A DNA stretch of 64,000 nucleotides, from the NCBI GenBank assembly GCA_964400125.1, contig CAYNSR010000009.1, forward strand, positions 1 to 64,000. Reading direction: 5' to 3'. Of this stretch, positions 23,683 through 32,310 are shown piece after piece. The position numbers were made by a program, and so were the translations under genes. Source of the DNA: Micavibrio sp964400125 (GTDB taxonomy: Bacteria > Pseudomonadota > Alphaproteobacteria > Micavibrionales > Micavibrionaceae). Under the pieces are notes generated by a model, which saw nothing but the letters and a program-made list of their open reading frames with translations, did no database searches and was not told the origin of the DNA. Numbering within the stretch: position 1 is the first letter of the stretch; each line of letters starts with the position of its first letter.

Positions 23683-25875
23683 TCAGCCCAGCTTCGTGCC
23701 GAAGATCTTGATGTCGCCGTCATAGCCGTTGACGAATTCGTTGAATTTGGCCTTCGGCACCGGTCTTGAATAACGGTAGCCCTGCACTTCGTCGCAATCC
23801 TGTTCGATCAGGAAGCTTTCATGCTCTTTGGTCTCGACGCCTTCGGCGATGACCTTGAGGTTGAGGGAGTGCCCGAGCGCAACGATGGTGCGGGCGATAG
23901 CCGCGTCATCGGGATTGTTGAGCGCGTTGCGGATGAAGGACTGGTCAATTTTCAGCCGATCGATCGGGAACTGGCGCAGATAGGACAGGGACGAATAGCC
24001 CGTGCCGAAATCGTCGATCGCCAGCTCGCAGCCCAGCGCGTGCAGGTTTTGCAAGATGGTGATGGTGTGCTGGATATCTTCCATGAACACGCTTTCAGTC
24101 ACCTCCAGTTCAAGCTGGTGCGGCGGCAATCCCGTTTCCGTCAGGACTTTTTGCGTATAGGAAACAATATCGCTCTGATAGAACTGCGCGCCGGAGACAT
24201 TGACGGCGATGCGGATGTGATGTCCCGCCTTGGCCCATTCGGCCGCCGTTTCACAGGCAGTGTGCATGACCCATTCGCCGATGGGCACGATCAGGCCGGA
24301 TTGTTCGGCGATGGGCACAAACTCCGCCGGGGAAATAAACATGCCGCCCTGTTTGCTGTTGTCGGGCTTGAACCAGCGCAGCAGGGCCTCGGCACCGATG
24401 ACCTTTCCGGTCCTGAGGTCGAGTTGCGGCTGGTAATACAGCTCAAGCTGCTTTTTCTCCATCGCCTCGCGCAGGTCGCGCAGCATCTGGAAGCGTTGCT
24501 GCACGGCGCGGTCGAAATCTTCGGAATATTCCTTGATCAGGTCGCGGCCATCTTCCTTGGCGCGGTTGAGCGCGATATCGGCGTTTTTCAGCACCTGATC
24601 CGGGTCGATGCCGTCGTCGGGATAGGTCGCCACGCCGACGGAGGCGCGAATCTGGAACATTTCATTGAAAACCTTGAACGGTTCGGCGCGGATCACGCCG
24701 ATGACGCGCTCGGCGATATCGCGGGCTTCGAGCCCGTCGCCGCTCAGGGGCATGGTGATGGCGAATTCATCCTCGCCGGAACGGGCGATGACCGCCGATT
24801 CCGGCATCGAGGCGCGCAGGCGCTTGCCGACGGCACGGAGAATCGCATCGCCGATATTGTGCCCCATCGTGTCGTTGATGTCCTTGAAATGGTCGAGGTC
24901 CATGGTGATGACGGCAAACCGGGTCACGGTTTCGGATTCGCGGTTGCGGGTTTTTTCGTTCAGCGTCAGCAGGAACAGGGTGCGGTTCGGCAGGCCCGTC
25001 AGTGTATCGTAATAGGCCAGTTTATGGATCTGGTCTTCGGCGGCGGATTTGATGCGTTTTATGTTGTCGGCGTTCTGGCGGATCAGCTTGCCCGAAATTT
25101 CAATCGCCACACCGATTTCGTCGGACGGGTCGAAGGGGTTTTTTTCAATGCGCGGATTTTCCGGATTTTCCGAGGCGCGCAGCAAGGTGTTGCGCAGGAA
25201 AATAATCGGCTCCAGCAGCCAGCGTCCCAGCGCCAGCATCAAAACTGTGGTCACGAAAGCCGACATCAGCATCATGATGGTCAAGGTCTGTTTGACGTAG
25301 AGGAACACTTGCGGCTGGATTTTCGACGCATCCATGCGCGCGACGATCAGATAAGGCCGCCCCAGCGCGCTCGGGCGGAAGACCATCTCGTAGGATTTCC
25401 CGTCCGCGCTACGGTAGGTGCGCCCGATGCTGTTTTGATCGAGGAGCACCAGCGCCGTCGGTTCGCCAAAGGATTTGAGCAAATTGAGATCGGTGGAATA
25501 AATCGCCAGACCGTTGATTCTGGTCGTCGTAATCAGGCGTTCCGCCACGGCATCGCTGATCGGTGAGGCGTAAAGATTGGTCATTCCCCGTTCCAGCGCC
25601 GGAGCGATCGCGGAGCGGGCATTTTCAACCAGATCCCTGATTCTTTCCTGCTCGTAGGATTGCAGGGTAATGCTCATGATACTGACCTGCACGGTCAGGA
25701 TGGTGAGGAACACCACCATGGTGATGCGCCAGCTCAGTTTGCTGCGCCAGAGATGCATGGGGGTCGCCGTCAGACGCGGGGAATGATGCGTCCGGGTTTT
25801 TGCCTGGGGTTTTTTCGTCGTGGCTGCGTCAGGCTTCACATGCGATTCCAGTGTTGTGCTGGATGGTGTCGACAT
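23683..25875 (-). CDS. membrane GGDEF-EAL protein, probable c-di-GMP phosphodiesterase with GEDEF motif
   Basis: About 730 residues from ATG 25875 (GGGAAG upstream); the frame stays open to 26010. TM1 (ITMVVFLTILTVQVSIMSI), a periplasmic sensor of about 150 residues, TM2 (TIMMLMSAFVTTVLMLAL), HAMP, a GGDEF domain and an EAL domain follow in order. The diguanylate cyclase signature reads ARSGEDEFAI, so the second Gly is Glu. EAL residues look intact: GAEALLRW, DDFGTGYSSLSYL, KIDQSF, VIAEGVET. Caulobacter PdeA carries the same GEDEF and uses GTP binding there to activate its EAL phosphodiesterase. I therefore expect c-di-GMP hydrolysis, not synthesis. Confidence 0.88.
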   Translation of the reverse strand: MSTPSSTTLESHVKPDAATTKKPQAKTRTHHSPRLTATPMHLWRSKLSWRITMVVFLTILTVQVSIMSITLQSYEQERIRDLVENARSAIAPALERGMTNLYASPISDAVAERLITTTRINGLAIYSTDLNLLKSFGEPTALVLLDQNSIGRTYRSADGKSYEMVFRPSALGRPYLIVARMDASKIQPQVFLYVKQTLTIMMLMSAFVTTVLMLALGRWLLEPIIFLRNTLLRASENPENPRIEKNPFDPSDEIGVAIEISGKLIRQNADNIKRIKSAAEDQIHKLAYYDTLTGLPNRTLFLLTLNEKTRNRESETVTRFAVITMDLDHFKDINDTMGHNIGDAILRAVGKRLRASMPESAVIARSGEDEFAITMPLSGDGLEARDIAERVIGVIRAEPFKVFNEMFQIRASVGVATYPDDGIDPDQVLKNADIALNRAKEDGRDLIKEYSEDFDRAVQQRFQMLRDLREAMEKKQLELYYQPQLDLRTGKVIGAEALLRWFKPDNSKQGGMFISPAEFVPIAEQSGLIVPIGEWVMHTACETAAEWAKAGHHIRIAVNVSGAQFYQSDIVSYTQKVLTETGLPPHQLELEVTESVFMEDIQHTITILQNLHALGCELAIDDFGTGYSSLSYLRQFPIDRLKIDQSFIRNALNNPDDAAIARTIVALGHSLNLKVIAEGVETKEHESFLIEQDCDEVQGYRYSRPVPKAKFNEFVNGYDGDIKIFGTKLG

Positions 25876-26057
25876 CCGTTGATAGCTTCCCAGAGTATTC
25901 CTTACCCGCAAGGGCGGTACGATTCCAGTATGGCCGGGATTCCTTAAAAAGCGCTTTAGGAGGAGAGGTATGAATCCCGGAACCGGACCCGTAACGACCT
26001 GATTATACACATTTATTAGGGGATGCTAAAAAAAATTTCAAAGACGCTTAAAATTGC

Positions 26058-27410
26058 TCACATTTTGGAAAATGGCAGCGTGTCCCGGAACCGGACGGGG
26101 CGCCCCACTGGCGCACCCGCAAGCTGGCCGTCGCGCATGACCGTATGTCCGCGAATGACGGTCATGATTGGCATGCCGGTGACGGTGACGCCATCAAACG
26201 GGGTCCAGCCGCATTTGCTGGCCTGTTCAGCGTGGGTGATGGTGTGCCGCGCCCGCAGATCGACGATTGTGAAATCAGCGTCATAGCCGCGTGCGATGCG
26301 GCCCTTGCCCGCGATCTGGTGGATGCGGTGCGGCCCTTCCGCCATCAGGTCGACGAGACGTTCCAGACTGAGGCGGCCCTTGCTGACATGATCGAGCATA
26401 ACAGGCAACAGGGTCTGCACGCCGGGCGTTCCGCTCGGGCTTTGCGGATAGGGCGCGGCCTTTTCCTCAGGCGTATGCGGTGCGTGATCGGAGGCGAGAA
26501 TATCGACAAGACCCTCTCCGATGGCTTTCCACAGGGCGTCTTGATGATGCTTTTCCCGGATCGGCGGGTTTTGCTGGGCGCGGGTGCCGAACCGTTCATA
26601 GCAATCCGGCGCGTGCAGCGTCAGGTGATTGGCCAGAACCTCGACGCTGGCGATGTCGCGGTGGTCTTTCAAAATCTCCATCTCTTCGGCGGTGGAAATA
26701 TGCAAGACATGGACGCGCCGCCCGGCCTCCCGCGCCAGACGGATCAGGCGCGTCGTCGCGGAAACGCAAGACTCCACGGAACGCCAGACCGGGTGCAGGC
26801 GCACATCCTGCGAGTCGCCAAGCAGGGTTTTCTTGTTTTCAATCATCATCGCTTCGTCTTCGGCATGCACGGCGACGACACGGCGGCCATGGCGCAGGAC
26901 GGCGGAGATTTCGTCGTCGCCGGCACAAAGCAGGTCGCCGGTGGACGAACCCATGAAAATCTTCACGCCGCATGTGCCGGGCAGGTTTTCCCATTCCGGC
27001 AGATTCGCGGCGTTGCCTGCGGTGCCGCCGAAATAAAACGCATAATCCGTCCAGCCGCCTTTGGCGGCGCTGTCCAGTTTTGCCTGTAGCGCGTTCGGGG
27101 TCGTGGTCAGCGGTTTGGTGTTGGGCATTTCAAAGATTGCCGTAATACCACCGAGGGCGGCGGCCTTCATCCCGTGTTCGAGATCTTCCTTGTGCGTCAG
27201 GCCGGGTTCGCGGAAATGCACCTGGGTATCGATCAGACCGGGCAGGATATGCAGGCCGGTGCAATCGATGATTTCCGCGCCTTGCGCCGTGCCGGAAAGG
27301 CCGATGGCGGCGATTTTGCCGTTACTGACCCCGATATCGGTCTGTACCGTTCGTCCGGGGAGGACGGCGATGCCGTTTTTCAGGATCAGGTCGTAAACCG
27401 GTGCGTTCAT
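26058..27410 (-). CDS. pyrC: dihydroorotase, amidohydrolase family
   Basis: 450 residues. LPGLIDTQVHFREPGLTHKEDLEHGMKAA gives the DxHxR.PG metal/substrate motif of class I dihydroorotases; MPNTKP, HAEDEA, LHISTAEE and ILASDHAPHTPEEK complete the site. It closes carbamoyl-aspartate to dihydroorotate. Allantoinase is a close relative, but the motifs and the presence of pyrF in the window favour pyrimidine synthesis. GGAGG precedes the ATG by eight bases. It is separated from the GGDEF-EAL gene by over 180 bases. Confidence 0.9.
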   Translation of the reverse strand: MNAPVYDLILKNGIAVLPGRTVQTDIGVSNGKIAAIGLSGTAQGAEIIDCTGLHILPGLIDTQVHFREPGLTHKEDLEHGMKAAALGGITAIFEMPNTKPLTTTPNALQAKLDSAAKGGWTDYAFYFGGTAGNAANLPEWENLPGTCGVKIFMGSSTGDLLCAGDDEISAVLRHGRRVVAVHAEDEAMMIENKKTLLGDSQDVRLHPVWRSVESCVSATTRLIRLAREAGRRVHVLHISTAEEMEILKDHRDIASVEVLANHLTLHAPDCYERFGTRAQQNPPIREKHHQDALWKAIGEGLVDILASDHAPHTPEEKAAPYPQSPSGTPGVQTLLPVMLDHVSKGRLSLERLVDLMAEGPHRIHQIAGKGRIARGYDADFTIVDLRARHTITHAEQASKCGWTPFDGVTVTGMPIMTVIRGHTVMRDGQLAGAPVGRPVRFRDTLPFSKM

Positions 27411-27613
27411 GCCGGGGCCTCCGGAAAGGGTGGATAGGGCGAATGAAGGGTTTTTCTAGCACAGTCGTGCCCGGATCGGGAAAAAGAAATGTCCGCCGGC
27501 AGACTGGACCCGGAAGGGACAAACAGGGTATCCTTGTTCTCCGGGATGTTCATCCCTTCTTAATTTTTTCCGTAAAATAATAAGTCCGGAACAGATCATC
27601 GGGAGAAGCGGCC

Positions 27614-28495
27614 ATGCAGGTCGTGCAAGACAGCGCCGAACACCATTTTTTGACTTTGCTCGAAAAAATAAAAACCAGTGCCGCCGGTTGGGCCGGGATT
27701 CACTGTGCCTTTTCCCGGCGGATCGATCACGATTCCCTGGTGGCCGATCTGGCGGAGCTGGAGGCGCGTCTGGCGCAAACCAGAGAAGAGTCCCGGGCCT
27801 TCGGCGCGGATATTGCCGCGAAGGCTGTGGCCTTTAATGATGCTGTCATTTACCATTTCGATGACAGCGACTTGCTGCTGCTCGCGCGTCCGGTCAGCGA
27901 AGCGGATCATGATGCGTTCTATGCCCTGTTCAAGGAGCTTTCTGCGAAGATGAAAGCCGGGCTGATTGATTTTATCAATTTTGATCGCGAGATCATGGGG
28001 GCGCAAAAGCTTGCGGATCGCAAGTTTCTTGCACAAAAGCGTATGGCGGCTTATGCGGCGATGGCCGATTCAAACCGTATCGGTAGTATAGGTGTGCGCA
28101 GAGCGCGGCGCGATCACGCGCTGGTGCTGATTGTCGAGGATGATCGTTTCACGGCCACCTATACGGCCAATATCCTTAGCAAGACTTACGATTTAATTCA
28201 TGCCAAAACCGGGGAAGAGGCCGTGGTCGCCTATGTCGAACATGCGCCGGATATCGTATTGCTGGATATTCACCTGCCGGGGCTGAACGGTCTGGAGACG
28301 CTGCATTCCATTCGCAAGGTCGATCCGGAGGCGCATGTAGTCATGCTCAGCGTCGATACGGTGAAGGCCAATATCGTGACCGCAACCCATCGCGGCGCTG
28401 CGGCTTTCCTGAAAAAACCGTTTTCCAGGGAGCGTCTGCTGGCGATTGTTGAAAAATCGCCTTTCATCAAGGGCAGCAAGATCGCGCAAGGATAG
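27614..28495 (+). CDS. response regulator with novel N-terminal domain
   Basis: 293 residues. The C-terminal 130 residues form a receiver domain: LVLIVEDDRF, phospho-acceptor in IVLLDIHLPGLNG, VVMLSVD and FLKKPFS. The N-terminal 150 residues are alpha-helical by appearance (LADLEARLAQTREESRAFG, DLLLLARPVSEADHDAFYALF) and match no family I recognise. They could be a sensory or protein-binding domain. No DNA-binding output is present. GGGAGAAGCGGCC precedes the ATG. No kinase partner is adjacent. Confidence 0.75.
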   Translation: MQVVQDSAEHHFLTLLEKIKTSAAGWAGIHCAFSRRIDHDSLVADLAELEARLAQTREESRAFGADIAAKAVAFNDAVIYHFDDSDLLLLARPVSEADHDAFYALFKELSAKMKAGLIDFINFDREIMGAQKLADRKFLAQKRMAAYAAMADSNRIGSIGVRRARRDHALVLIVEDDRFTATYTANILSKTYDLIHAKTGEEAVVAYVEHAPDIVLLDIHLPGLNGLETLHSIRKVDPEAHVVMLSVDTVKANIVTATHRGAAAFLKKPFSRERLLAIVEKSPFIKGSKIAQG

Positions 28496-28511
28496 CAGGC
28501 TGCGTTGACGA

Positions 28512-28557
28512 TGAATTCAGTTGCGAATCCCGCTCCGACGCGGCACAACTGAATTCA
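28512..28557. repeat. 12-bp inverted repeat upstream of cysS
   Basis: TGAATTCAGTTG (28512-28523) and CAACTGAATTCA (28546-28557) are exact reverse complements with a 22-base spacer. It lies in the 78-base gap between the response regulator stop and cysS. No T-run follows, so it is more likely an operator or an RNA hairpin than a terminator. Confidence 0.6.
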
Positions 28558-28573
28558 GAACGAGGACAAGATC

Positions 28574-29947
28574 ATGCCGCAACTGAAACTGCATAATTCC
28601 CTAAGCGGAGAAAAAGAAGAATTCCATCCGATCGATCCGGGTCATGTCCGGGTCTATGCCTGCGGTCCGACGGTCTACAGCTATGCCCATATCGGCAATG
28701 CCCGCATGGCGGTGGCGTTCGACCAGCTTGTGCGCATCTTGCGGGTGCTCTATCCGAAAGTGACCTATGTCTCCAATATCACCGATGTCGATGACAAGAT
28801 CATGGACGCCGCGCAGGAAAGCGGAGAAGGCATTGATGTCATCACCCGCAGATATGAACGCATCTATAACGAGGATATGGCGACACTCGGCGTTGCCGCG
28901 CCGGATATCCAGCCGCGCGCCACGGAACATATCGGTGAAATGATCGCGTTGATCGCCATGCTGATTGAAAAAAACCATGCCTACGAGGCTGGAGGGCATG
29001 TCCTGTTCCATGTGCCGTCCTATCCGGCCTATGGCCGTCTGTCGCGCCGCAGTCGCGACGACCAGATCGCGGGCGCACGGGTGGAGGTTTCACCGTTCAA
29101 GAAAGACCCGGCGGATTTTGTGCTGTGGAAACCCTCCGCGCCCGAACAGCCGGGTTGGGAGTCCCCGTGGGGGCGGGGCCGTCCGGGCTGGCATATCGAA
29201 TGTTCCGCCATGTCTGAAAAACATCTCGGCCTGCCGTTTGATATCCATGGCGGCGGTGCAGATCTGAAATTCCCGCACCATGAAAACGAGATTGCGCAAA
29301 GCTGCTGCGCCCACGGTGTGATGAATGACCCGGCGGCGTTCGCGCGGATCTGGGTGCATAACGGTTTTCTGACCGTCGAGGGCGAAAAAATGTCGAAATC
29401 CCTCGGCAATTTTCTTCTGACCCATGACGTTATCCGGGATCATCCGGGGGAAGTCTTGCGCATGGTGTTATTGTCTGCGCATTACCGCCAGCCGCTGGAC
29501 TGGAGCGAGCACGCCGTCCAGCAGGCGCGCAAATATCTCGACCGCCTTTACCAGTTGTTGCGCGAGATGAAAGACGTCGTTGCGGTGGAAGCTGGCGTTC
29601 CCGATGCGGTGCTTGAGGCTTTGTGCGACGATCTGAACATGCCGATGGCGCTGGCCGCGATTAACGACCTGACCCGGACGCAAGGAAACAAGGCCCTGTT
29701 AAAGGGGCAGTTGCTGGCCACGGGCGGGTTGCTCGGCATATTGCAGGCCGATCCGGATGCGTGGTTCGGCTATGGCGCGGCTTCGGAGGAGGATGCCATC
29801 CGGATCGAACGTCTTCTAGCGGAACGTCAGGTAGCAAAGCAGGAAAAAAACTTCGCGCGTGCCGATGAAATCCGCGCCCGGCTCGAAAGTGAAGGTGTCA
29901 TGATCGAGGATACGCCTGCGGGACCAAAATGGCGCCGCGCCGGATAA
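28574..29947 (+). CDS. cysS: cysteinyl-tRNA synthetase
   Basis: 457 residues. The class I signature YSYAHIGNARM and the KMSKS loop GEKMSKSLGNF are both present, with zinc ligands in VYACGPTVYS and the GHPGWHIECS-like region PGWHIECSAM, plus FPHHENEIAQS. It charges tRNA-Cys. GAGGACAAG lies upstream of ATG 28574. It is followed by convergent genes at 29948. Confidence 0.97.
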   Translation: MPQLKLHNSLSGEKEEFHPIDPGHVRVYACGPTVYSYAHIGNARMAVAFDQLVRILRVLYPKVTYVSNITDVDDKIMDAAQESGEGIDVITRRYERIYNEDMATLGVAAPDIQPRATEHIGEMIALIAMLIEKNHAYEAGGHVLFHVPSYPAYGRLSRRSRDDQIAGARVEVSPFKKDPADFVLWKPSAPEQPGWESPWGRGRPGWHIECSAMSEKHLGLPFDIHGGGADLKFPHHENEIAQSCCAHGVMNDPAAFARIWVHNGFLTVEGEKMSKSLGNFLLTHDVIRDHPGEVLRMVLLSAHYRQPLDWSEHAVQQARKYLDRLYQLLREMKDVVAVEAGVPDAVLEALCDDLNMPMALAAINDLTRTQGNKALLKGQLLATGGLLGILQADPDAWFGYGAASEEDAIRIERLLAERQVAKQEKNFARADEIRARLESEGVMIEDTPAGPKWRRAG

Positions 29948-30631
29948 TTACTGCAACCACAGGACGCGGTAGAAATAATAGGTCGAATCCGCTGTGCTGA
30001 AGAGGCAGCCGTAAAGGTGCCCCGTCAATGCAGCGGCGTTAATCATGGTCGGTGTGGCCATGCTGCCTTTGAATTTATCGGCAATATTGAAATCGGCGTT
30101 CACCGGGACGGGGTCGCCTTTCTTGGTGTTGCCGCCGATGCGGTTGACCATGTCGCAGGCTTCGGCGGTGATTCCCGGTATGGCCACGATCAGGTCGGCG
30201 CAGGAGGCGTTGGCGCAGGTGGTGCCGATATCCTGCACCGCGTTGGCGGCAAGGAAGGCGTAATCGGTCGCCGCGTTGCCGAGAGCGCCCGCTGGCGGTC
30301 GGCGATAGATCATTCCCCCGCCTTCGCTGTTGAAGACCTCGTGTTCCGGGGGTTGCGTTCCCGGCGCGTCATAGCTGGCACTGGAGAGGTTTGCATGCGA
30401 GAAGCGCAGCTTTGCCAGAGTCGTGCCGCGCAGGCGCATCATGCCGACAGCCTTGGACAGGCTGTCGCTGTAATCGATGATTTCGGTGGCGGCCAGCCGG
30501 GTGCGGTCCTGTGTGATCTGGCTCAGGGACCCGCGTCCGCTTTGCGATACGGCGAAGGACAGGCCGCCAAAAAGTACGACGGCAAGGAAGATGTAAAACA
30601 GAACATTGCCGCTTTCGGAAGATTTTTTCAT
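29948..30631 (-). CDS. pilin-like exported protein, unknown function
   Basis: About 227 residues from ATG 30631, preceded by GGGGGA. The short basic N-terminus MKKSSESGN is followed by one long hydrophobic helix (VLFYIFLAVVLFGGLSFAVS), then a soluble C-terminal domain with five cysteines. The layout resembles type IV pilin-like proteins, but no Glu at +5 after a Gly cleavage site is seen, so prepilin processing is doubtful. It follows the gene at 30653 directly and is likely cotranscribed with it. No named family is recognised. Confidence 0.6.
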   Translation of the reverse strand: MKKSSESGNVLFYIFLAVVLFGGLSFAVSQSGRGSLSQITQDRTRLAATEIIDYSDSLSKAVGMMRLRGTTLAKLRFSHANLSSASYDAPGTQPPEHEVFNSEGGGMIYRRPPAGALGNAATDYAFLAANAVQDIGTTCANASCADLIVAIPGITAEACDMVNRIGGNTKKGDPVPVNADFNIADKFKGSMATPTMINAAALTGHLYGCLFSTADSTYYFYRVLWLQ

Positions 30632-30652
30632 TCCCCCATGATACCACCGCAA

Positions 30653-31045
30653 TCAGGCGCGGAAAGGGGCAAATTCTTTGGTGCTGGATACCGGGATATG
30701 GACCGGGATCGTTTTGCAGCCATGCGCGGCCAGTGTCAGAAAAACCGCCCGTCCGGAGCCGATTTCAATATTTTCCATCAGGCCGATTCCTAAAACCGGC
30801 ATTTCCAGCGCCGCGCCGTTTTGCAGGCGGGATTCGATTTCTTGCCGTTTGGGTTGTTCTTGCTGCGGCAATTCATCGAGATTTTTGATTCGCCCCTCCG
30901 GGGTCAGCCATTCGTATGAAAACAGCGAAATTCGCCAGCTTTCCAGCACCGCGCCGACATCAATGATGATTGTGGTGTAGCGGTCCTGCCGGGCGGTGAC
31001 GACCGGATTGTCGATGAAGGTTGGGCTGGTCATGGCGGTGGTCAT
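30653..31045 (-). CDS. hypothetical protein, 130 residues
   Basis: The start is ATG 31045, with GAGGAGG 7 bases upstream, giving MTTAMTSPTFIDNPVV. The product is soluble with beta-strand character (RYTTIIIDVGAVLESW, GSGRAVFLTLAAHGCK). It ends 21 bases before the next start, suggesting an operon with the pilin-like gene. No family recognised. Confidence 0.6.
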   Translation of the reverse strand: MTTAMTSPTFIDNPVVTARQDRYTTIIIDVGAVLESWRISLFSYEWLTPEGRIKNLDELPQQEQPKRQEIESRLQNGAALEMPVLGIGLMENIEIGSGRAVFLTLAAHGCKTIPVHIPVSSTKEFAPFRA

Positions 31046-31154
31046 CTCTGGCCTCCTCAAGGCGGCCCGGCGGGTTCTGGACTTTTCCCTTTAATTCTAT
31101 AGATTGAAAGCGGTAAAAATTCGTTAAAATCGCCCCCGCCCGGAAGGTTGCACC

Positions 31155-31349
31155 ATGGCCATAGAGAAAAAAGCCAATATCCCGCACGAGGTTATTTTTG
31201 TCGATGCCGCCGCCGACACGGTCAGTTGCGATGGTGGCAACAGCGCGCTCGGCCACCCGCAGGTCTGGTATGTTTTCGATGGCCGCCCCGAGCTTGTCTG
31301 CGGCTATTGCGACCGCATTTTCCGGCGGCAGGAAGCCCGGAAAGCCTGA
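31155..31349 (+). CDS. zinc-finger protein, zf-CHCC type
   Basis: 64 residues. The pattern VSCDGGNSALGHPQVWY with LVCGYCDRIF matches the CHCC zinc finger of small alphaproteobacterial proteins related to the mitochondrial complex I subunit NDUFS6. Ligands would be the Cys of SCDGG, the His of GHPQ and the CxxC at the end. The role in bacteria is uncertain, with a possible link to NADH dehydrogenase assembly. GGAAGG lies upstream of the ATG. Confidence 0.85.
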   Translation: MAIEKKANIPHEVIFVDAAADTVSCDGGNSALGHPQVWYVFDGRPELVCGYCDRIFRRQEARKA

Positions 31350-31364
31350 GGGTTCCGGCGTATT

Positions 31365-31392
31365 CTTGATTCTGGCCACAATTTTCCTATAT
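31365..31392 (+). promoter_or_regulatory. sigma-32 (RpoH)-type promoter for hsp20
   Basis: CTTGATT (31365-31371), a 14-base spacer and CCTATAT (31386-31392) match the heat-shock sigma factor consensus CTTGAAA / CCCATAT-like. Transcription would begin near 31400, leaving a 5' leader of about 110 bases that is GC-rich and strongly self-complementary (GCCGGGTGCCCG, GGGGCCCGG). Confidence 0.6.
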
Positions 31393-31509
31393 GGTTGATC
31401 ATCGGTGCCGCGTGGTGCGGGCCGGTACGATCCGCAAAAGCCGGGTGCCCGTCGGGGCCCGGTCGGGGTTGGTGTAGTGTAAAGACGCTCGCTCAAAGGA
31501 GGAGTTGCG

Positions 31510-32010
31510 ATGACATCCCGCATGACCATTTTTGATTCACCTCTGTTTTTAGGGTTCGACCATTTCGAACGCACATTCGATCGGCTGAAAAAAACCGGTG
31601 CCGAAGGGTATCCCCCTTACAACATTGAACAAACGGCGGAAAACGCCTTGCGGATTACGCTGGCGGTGGCTGGGTTTACCATGGATGACCTTGACGTTCT
31701 GGTGGAAAGCAACCAGTTGGTTATTCGTGGTCAGCAGGAAGAAGACGATGATTCCGGGCGCATCTATCTGCATCGTGGCATCGCGGCGCGCCAGTTTATG
31801 CGCACCTTCGTTCTTGCCGACGGAATTGAGGTGAAGGAGGCTTGGTTGGATAACGGCTTGCTCCATATCGATATGGAGCGCATCGAGCCGGAGACGAATA
31901 CGCGCAAAATCGCTATCCGGGACGCCGCCGCCGGAAACAAGAACGGACATCACCGTTCCTTGAATGTCGGCGGTGATGCGAAGCCGGACAAAGGAGAAAA
32001 CCATGGATGA
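31510..32010 (+). CDS. small heat shock protein, Hsp20 family
   Basis: 166 residues. The alpha-crystallin domain starts at about residue 37 (YPPYNIEQTAENALRITLAV) and includes VLVESNQLVIRGQQ, IAARQFMRTF and the final LDNGLLHIDMER (the family's A.L.NGVL region). It is an ATP-independent holdase. A strong AAAGGAGGAG site and a probable RpoH promoter lie upstream, supporting heat induction. A DUF1150 gene overlaps its stop, the usual alphaproteobacterial pairing. The C-terminus is longer and more charged than in IbpA. Confidence 0.93.
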   Translation: MTSRMTIFDSPLFLGFDHFERTFDRLKKTGAEGYPPYNIEQTAENALRITLAVAGFTMDDLDVLVESNQLVIRGQQEEDDDSGRIYLHRGIAARQFMRTFVLADGIEVKEAWLDNGLLHIDMERIEPETNTRKIAIRDAAAGNKNGHHRSLNVGGDAKPDKGENHG

Positions 32011-32239
32011 ATCCGAGACGCCGAATTATTCCGTCCACGCCTTGCGTGCGCTGAGTCCGCAGGATCTTCTCGGGTTCGGCAATACGCAGATCGCCTATAT
32101 CCGGCCCGCGATTTATAACAGGGAAGTCGGTTTTTCCCTGCATGCGGCAGACGGAACGCCGTTGGCCTTTCGCGACACGATCGACACCATACAGGCTCTG
32201 GCCCGCCAGAACGATCTGGAGGTTGCGCTGGTGCATTAG
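32003..32239 (+). CDS. DUF1150 family protein
   Basis: 78 residues from ATG 32003, preceded by AAGGAG; the start lies 8 bases inside the end of hsp20. The central segment LGFGNTQIAYIRP and the region GFSLHAADGTPLAF are characteristic of DUF1150, found downstream of hsp20 genes in alphaproteobacteria. Function unknown; coupling to the heat shock gene suggests a stress role. Confidence 0.88.
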   Translation: MDESETPNYSVHALRALSPQDLLGFGNTQIAYIRPAIYNREVGFSLHAADGTPLAFRDTIDTIQALARQNDLEVALVH

Positions 32240-32263
32240 GCGTGCAAGTACAAACGGAATGAA

Positions 32264-32292
32264 AAAACGCCGCCCTGAAAAGGCGGCGTTTT
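32264..32292. terminator. bidirectional rho-independent terminator
   Basis: AAAACGCCGCC and GGCGGCGTTTT form an 11-bp stem around CTGAAAA. It separates the convergent DUF1150 and hpf genes. Confidence 0.88.
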
Positions 32293-32310
32293 GTTATGAT
32301 CTTTCAGGGG

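Noticed and set aside
23821..25566. 581-codon plus-strand ORF opposite the GGDEF-EAL gene
   Set aside because: Antisense reading of a clear GGDEF-EAL protein; protein-unlike composition.
28496..28573. T-box leader for cysS
   Set aside because: No T-box sequence and no terminator/antiterminator pair; only a simple inverted repeat.
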